From positions 744,001-808,000 of the forward strand of contig NZ_CP077085.1 of the NCBI RefSeq assembly GCF_014268455.2: a DNA stretch of 64,000 bases, read 5' to 3'. The position numbers and the translations under genes were made by a program. Source of the DNA: Pseudomonas shahriarae. GTDB taxonomy: Bacteria; Pseudomonadota; Gammaproteobacteria; Pseudomonadales; Pseudomonadaceae. Positions 60,106-64,000 of the stretch are shown one piece after another (the stretch's first letter is position 1; each line of letters starts with the position of its first letter). The notes beneath the pieces are model-generated. The model worked only from the letters and a program-made list of their open reading frames with translations. It was not told where the DNA came from and did no database searches.

Positions 60106-60444
60106 TTAGCTCGTAGCTTTATGCATGTCATCCAGACGGTCGGAGCCGCCCTCGGCAACGAATTCGCGCTGTTGCAGGCGGTCCGAGCCACCTTCAACCA
60201 GACCTTTCTGTTCCAGGCGATCACGGCCGCCTTCGGCTACGAATTCACGTTTCTGCAGACGCTCAGAACCGCCTTCAACCAGGCCTTTCTGTTCCAGGCG
60301 ATCGCGGCCACCTTCGGCAACGGTCTGGCTGATGTGCGCGGCGTCAGCCTTGGCTTGTGGGATGGCTTGTTCTGCGGCTGGCAGGGCAAAAGCGCTGGTG
60401 GCCAGGACGGAGAGTGCAACACTGAGCAGTAATTGGCGTTTCAT
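60106..60444 (-). CDS. Small secreted EGG-repeat protein
   Basis: A 112-residue protein with a signal peptide (MKRQLLLSVALSVLATSAFA) and a mature part of about 90 residues built from tandem repeats. Five units of about 13 residues each carry EGG(R/S)(D/E)RL, arranged as alternating AEGGRDRLEQKGL and VEGGSERLQKREF, then a final EGGSDRLDDMHKATS. No cysteine or catalytic motif. Proteins of this type occur in Pseudomonas without a known role. GGAG lies 8 bp before the ATG. Confidence 0.8.
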   Translation of the reverse strand: MKRQLLLSVALSVLATSAFALPAAEQAIPQAKADAAHISQTVAEGGRDRLEQKGLVEGGSERLQKREFVAEGGRDRLEQKGLVEGGSDRLQQREFVAEGGSDRLDDMHKATS

Positions 60445-60495
60445 GAGAGTGGCTCCTTGGGAGGGCGATAAAGTGGGTACGGAGCCAATGCTACT

Positions 60496-60511
60496 CTCGA
60501 TATCTCGATAT
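60496..60511. promoter_or_regulatory. Tandem octamer CTCGATAT x2 upstream of the repeat protein
   Basis: Two perfect adjacent copies of CTCGATAT lie about 52 bp upstream of the start of the repeat protein gene, a spacing suitable for an operator. The remaining 60445-60811 gap holds no other gene I can support. Confidence 0.35.
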
Positions 60512-60811
60512 AAAAGTTCATAAACGCAATGGTAATAATCAACAGAATTGATTGTTCTGCGCCGAGGCTCTAAATCGCGGCTCTCAAGCACGCGCTTTTG
60601 CACCGAGGTGGGTATTTTCGACACGGGCGTGGGTAACAATGGTGCGTCATTGATGAAAGAAGCTGTCGGATTAGTCAGAAAAAACGCTTTTCACTGCTAA
60701 TTGCCCTCTGCGGTTAAACCCCCAGGCCATTTGCCAGTCGTAGCCATATAAGCTTTAGCCCTTGCGCGCGTGGCCCGTGGCACGCGCAGTCGTAATCAGG
60801 AGCCCTGTGCA

Positions 60812-62881
60812 ATGACGCGCACTCGTAAAATTCTCGCCTGGAGCAGTGCTTGCTTCGTCCTGCTGATCGCCGCAGTGGTACTGATCCTGGTGTTCTTCGA
60901 TTGGAACCGGATCAAGCCGCAACTCAATGCCAAAGTCTCCGAAGAGCTGCATCGCGCCTTTGCCATCAATGGCAACCTGGCGGTGGTCTGGCAGCGCGAG
61001 CCGGACGAGGGCGGTTGGCGCGCCTGGGTGCCGTGGCCCCATGTGGTGGCCGAAGACCTGAGCCTGGGCAACCCCGAGTGGTCGAAAAAACCGCAAATGG
61101 TCACCCTCAAGCGCGTTGAACTGCGCATCTCGCCCTTGGCCTTGCTGGCCCAGCGCGTGGTGATCCCGCGCATCGACCTGACCGAACCGAGCGCCGAGCT
61201 GCAGCGCCTGGCCGATGGCCGCGCCAACTGGACCTTCACCTTTGATCCCAAGGATCCGAATGCCGAACCGTCCAACTGGGTGGTGGATATCGGTGCCATC
61301 GGTTTCGACAAGGGCCACGTGACCCTCGACGACCAGACCCTCAAGACCCGTCTCGATGTGCTGATCGACCTCCTGGGCAAACCCATCGCATTCAGCGAAA
61401 TCGTCGGCGAGCGCGATGCCAAAAAGGCCCTGGAGCAGGGCGCGACACCCCAGGACTATGCCTTCGGCCTCAAGGTCAGCGGCCAGTACCACGGCCAGAA
61501 ACTCGCGGGCAGCGGCAAGATCGGCGGGCTGCTGGCCCTGCAGGACGCTGCCAAGCCATTCCCCCTGCAAGCCCAGGCGAAAATCGGTGATACCAGTATT
61601 GCCTTGGCCGGCACCCTGACCGACCCACTGAACCTCGGCGCCCTGGACCTGCGCCTGAAACTGTCCGGTACCAGCCTGGGCAACCTTTACCCACTGACTG
61701 GCGTGACCCTGCCGGACTCGCCGGCCTATTCCACCGATGGGCGCCTGATCGCCAAGTTGCAGGAGGCCGGCGGTGCGTCGTTCCGCTATGAGAACTTCAA
61801 CGGCAAGATCGGCAACAGCGACATCCACGGCGACCTGGCCTATGTCGCCAGTCAGCCACGGCCCAAGCTCAGCGGCGCGTTGGTGTCCAATCAACTGCTG
61901 CTGGCCGACCTCGCGCCGCTGATCGGTGCCGACTCCAATGCCAAGCAAAAAGCTCGTGGCGGTGAAAGCAAGCAACCGGCGACCAAGGTGTTGCCGGTGG
62001 AGGAGTTCCGCACCGAGCGCTGGCGCGATATGGACGCGGATGTCGAGTTCACCGGCAAACGCATCGTCCACAGTGCCGAATTGCCCTTTACCGACCTCTA
62101 CACGCACCTGGTGCTCAACGACGGCCAACTGAGCCTCGAACCCCTGCGTTTCGGTGTGGCGGGCGGCAAGCTCGATGCGCAGATTCGCCTCAATGGCCGC
62201 ATCACCCCGCTGGAAGGCCGGGCGAAACTGACGGCGCGCAACTTCAAGCTCAAGCAACTGTTCCCCACCTTTGAACCGATGAAGACCAGCTTCGGCGAGC
62301 TCAATGGCGATGCCGATATCGCCGGGCGCGGCAACTCGGTGGCAGCGTTGCTGGGCAGTGCCAATGGCGATCTGAAAATGCTCATCAACGACGGAGCCAT
62401 CAGCCGTGGCTTGATGGAAATCGCCGGGCTGAACGTGGGCAACTATGTGATTGGCAAACTGTTTGGCGACAAGGAAGTGAAGATCAACTGCGCGGCGGCA
62501 GATTTCGGCATCAAGACCGGCCTGGCTACCACCCGCCTGTTTGTATTCGATACCGAGAACGCGATCATCTACATCGACGGCACCGCGAACATGGCCAGCG
62601 AACAGCTGGACCTGACGATCAGCCCAGAGTCCAAGGGCTTTCGCCTGTTCTCGCTGCGCTCGCCGTTGTACGTCAACGGGCCGTTTATCAAGCCCAATGC
62701 CGGGGTCAAGACGGTGCCACTGTTGTTGCGTGGCGCAGGCATGGTGGCGCTGGGTGTGATCGTCGCCCCTGCGGCGGGCTTGCTGGCGCTGGTGGCGCCG
62801 AGTGGGGATGAGCCGAACCAGTGCGTGCCGCTGTTGCAGCAGATGCGGGAAGGCAAGGCACCGAAAACGGTGAAAGGCTAA
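60812..62881 (+). CDS. AsmA-family protein
   Basis: Large envelope protein of the AsmA group, thought to help move lipids between the inner and outer membranes. The 689-residue protein has an N-terminal membrane anchor (residues 7-30, ILAWSSACFVLLIAAVVLIL) and a long periplasmic beta-rich part with the AsmA signature (RVELRISPLALLAQRVVIPR, VTLDDQTLKT, and the C-terminal domain NGDADIAGRGNSVAALLGS, GDLKMLINDGAISRGLMEIAG). AGGAG precedes the ATG at 60812. Confidence 0.9.
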   Translation: MTRTRKILAWSSACFVLLIAAVVLILVFFDWNRIKPQLNAKVSEELHRAFAINGNLAVVWQREPDEGGWRAWVPWPHVVAEDLSLGNPEWSKKPQMVTLKRVELRISPLALLAQRVVIPRIDLTEPSAELQRLADGRANWTFTFDPKDPNAEPSNWVVDIGAIGFDKGHVTLDDQTLKTRLDVLIDLLGKPIAFSEIVGERDAKKALEQGATPQDYAFGLKVSGQYHGQKLAGSGKIGGLLALQDAAKPFPLQAQAKIGDTSIALAGTLTDPLNLGALDLRLKLSGTSLGNLYPLTGVTLPDSPAYSTDGRLIAKLQEAGGASFRYENFNGKIGNSDIHGDLAYVASQPRPKLSGALVSNQLLLADLAPLIGADSNAKQKARGGESKQPATKVLPVEEFRTERWRDMDADVEFTGKRIVHSAELPFTDLYTHLVLNDGQLSLEPLRFGVAGGKLDAQIRLNGRITPLEGRAKLTARNFKLKQLFPTFEPMKTSFGELNGDADIAGRGNSVAALLGSANGDLKMLINDGAISRGLMEIAGLNVGNYVIGKLFGDKEVKINCAAADFGIKTGLATTRLFVFDTENAIIYIDGTANMASEQLDLTISPESKGFRLFSLRSPLYVNGPFIKPNAGVKTVPLLLRGAGMVALGVIVAPAAGLLALVAPSGDEPNQCVPLLQQMREGKAPKTVKG

Positions 62882-62903
62882 CCGAAGAAACCGATAGCTC
62901 AAT

Positions 62904-62991
62904 GTGGGAGCGGGCTTGCCCGCGATAGCGGTGGCTCAGTCGCTAAAAATGCTGACTGATACACCGCTCTCGCGAGCAAGCCCGCTCCCAC
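62904..62991. repeat. REP pair between the AsmA and ferritin-like genes
   Basis: GTGGGAGCGGGCTTGCCCGC and CTCGCGAGCAAGCCCGCTCC arms between convergent genes. Confidence 0.9.
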
Positions 62992-63014
62992 CGTTGTTAG
63001 CTGTGCTGGCAGCC

Positions 63015-63545
63015 TTACAGGTCTTTGAGAATGTCCGCCATATCGTCAGCGTGCTCTTCTTCCTGGGCCAGGATGTCTTCAAAGATGCGGCGGGTGGTCG
63101 GGTCTTTCTCGCCGATGTACTGGATGATCTCGCGATAGCTGTCCACCGCGATGCGCTCGGCCACCAGGTCTTCGTAGACCATTTCCTTCAAGGTCGTGCC
63201 GGCTACGTACTGCGCGTGGGAGTTCTTGGACAGCAGGTCCGGGTTGAACTCGGGTTCGCCGCCCAGTTGCACGATGCGCTCGGCCAGTTTGTCGGCATGT
63301 TCCAGTTCCTGGTTGGCGTGCTCCAGGAACTCATCGGCGGCGACGCTGGCTTTCAGGCCGCTGGCCATGAAGTAGTGGCGCTTGTAGCGCAACACGCAGA
63401 CCAGTTCGGTGGCCAGCGACTCATTGAGCAGACGCAGGATCTCTTCGCGGTCGGCGCTGTAGCCTTCGGTCACCGCGCCGTTTTCCACATTCTTGCGTGC
63501 CCGTTCGCGAAGGGTGCTTACGTCAGACAAATGCATGTCAGTCAT
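63015..63545 (-). CDS. Ferritin-like (bacterioferritin/Dps-type) protein
   Basis: A 176-residue four-helix ferritin-like protein, probably involved in iron storage or protection. Ferroxidase-type residues are visible: Glu in LLNESLATELVCVLRYKRHY, the ExxH in ANQELEHADKLAERIVQLGG, and a third helix with VYEDLVAERIAVDSYREIIQ and EEEHADDM near the end. It lacks the Met used for haem in classical bacterioferritins at the usual position, so it may be non-haem. AGGAG sits 7 bp before the ATG. Confidence 0.85.
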   Translation of the reverse strand: MTDMHLSDVSTLRERARKNVENGAVTEGYSADREEILRLLNESLATELVCVLRYKRHYFMASGLKASVAADEFLEHANQELEHADKLAERIVQLGGEPEFNPDLLSKNSHAQYVAGTTLKEMVYEDLVAERIAVDSYREIIQYIGEKDPTTRRIFEDILAQEEEHADDMADILKDL

Positions 63546-63720
63546 TTCAATCTCCTGAGGCTAATCCGGTTTTGCGCCACACTCTCGGGGTGTGATCGCT
63601 CCAAGTTGTGAGTGCTGTGCGGCGCAAAAAGTTTTATCGGATGTTGCCGGGTGTCATATCGGTGGCGGCAGGGCTGGTCTAGGATCAGCCTAATCGCCTC
63701 TTTCAAGGACGTTTGCCCCT

Positions 63721-64000
63721 ATGACGCAGACATTGGCTACACGTTATCCCCTGGTTTTGGTGCCGGGCATGCTCGGGTTTGTACGGCTGGTGCTGTACCC
63801 GTACTGGTACGGCATCGTTCCGGCCTTGCGTGCCGGCGGGGCGCAGGTGTTTGCGGTGCAAGTGGCGCCGCTCAACTCCAGCGAGGTGCGTGGCGAGCAG
63901 TTACTGGTGCAGATCGAGCAGATACGCCGCCAGACCGGCGCCGACAAGGTCAACCTGATCGGCCATAGCCAGGGCTCGCTCACCGCCCGTTACGCAGCGG
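63721..64000 (+). CDS. Lactonizing lipase-type alpha/beta hydrolase, N-terminal part (runs off the window)
   Basis: First 93 residues of a triacylglycerol lipase-like protein: MTQTLATRYPLVLVPGMLGF, then WYGIVPALRAGGAQVFAVQVA, and the nucleophile elbow GHSQGSLTARYAA at the edge. The sequence matches family I lipases (LipA/LipC) but starts without a signal peptide, so this form may be cytoplasmic. The Asp and His of the triad lie beyond the window. Confidence 0.82.
   Translation, partial: MTQTLATRYPLVLVPGMLGFVRLVLYPYWYGIVPALRAGGAQVFAVQVAPLNSSEVRGEQLLVQIEQIRRQTGADKVNLIGHSQGSLTARYAA

Overview
The window is about 64 kb of a Pseudomonas chromosome, most likely from the P. fluorescens/P. putida side of the genus. 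The evidence is the GC-rich coding style, the proteins themselves (azurin, the HflK/HflC pair, the AmaA/AmaB lysine enzymes, the Bra transporter), and more than a dozen Pseudomonas-type REP palindromes (GTGGGAGCGGGCTTGC and GTGGGAGCTGGCTTGCC types). The core gene order (queG, nnr, tsaE, amiB, mutL, miaA, hfq, hflX, hflK, hflC, hisZ, purA ... rnr, rlmB, rpsF, rpsR, DUF2232, rplI, dnaB) is, from general knowledge, the one found in P. aeruginosa.

Region by region. 1-12.8 kb: tightly packed housekeeping genes for tRNA modification (queG, tsaE, miaA), cell-wall hydrolysis (amiB), mismatch repair (mutL), RNA chaperone and GTPase (hfq, hflX), membrane protease regulators (hflKC), histidine (hisZ) and purine (purA) synthesis. 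12.9-17.5 kb: a chemoreceptor and a convergent ferric-iron ABC importer (binding protein and fused permease). 17.6-18 kb: two tRNA-Leu(CAG) genes. 18.2-28 kb: RNase R, RlmB, ribosomal proteins S6/S18/L9, replicative helicase and a YgiQ radical-SAM protein. 28.2-30.7 kb: an AT-richer accessory island with a probable membrane-acting toxin, three paralogous four-helix membrane proteins that look like immunity proteins, and a detached toxin tail. 30.9-37.8 kb: an uncharacterised transglutaminase/amidoligase/ATP-grasp/alpha-E operon behind a sigma54-type promoter. 38-41 kb: azurin with an ANR-type box, then nadE-pncB for NAD salvage. 41.3-45.3 kb: LysR regulator and amaB-amaA for pipecolate/aminoadipate (D-lysine) catabolism. 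45.6-50.8 kb: the five-gene branched-chain amino acid ABC importer, with a consensus sigma54 promoter. 50.8-51.6 kb: a non-coding stretch with a four-hairpin repeat and a cluster of DnaA-box-like 9-mers. 51.6-54.7 kb: a short-chain dehydrogenase, an atypical CDF transporter and an AGE-family epimerase. 54.86-56.02 kb: an IS110-family element inserted inside a REP sequence. 56-58.5 kb: urease accessory genes ureE-F-G and a HupE/UreJ nickel permease. 58.8-64 kb: an NlpC/P60 hydrolase, a FabR/DesT-like regulator, a small secreted repeat protein, an AsmA-like protein, a ferritin-like protein and the start of a lipase.

The most notable parts are the toxin/immunity array at 28.2-30.7 kb, the IS110 element whose upstream non-coding segment carries matches to both halves of its REP target (a candidate bridge RNA), and the sigma54-linked amidoligase operon. 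All calls come from reading the sequence; no database search was run.
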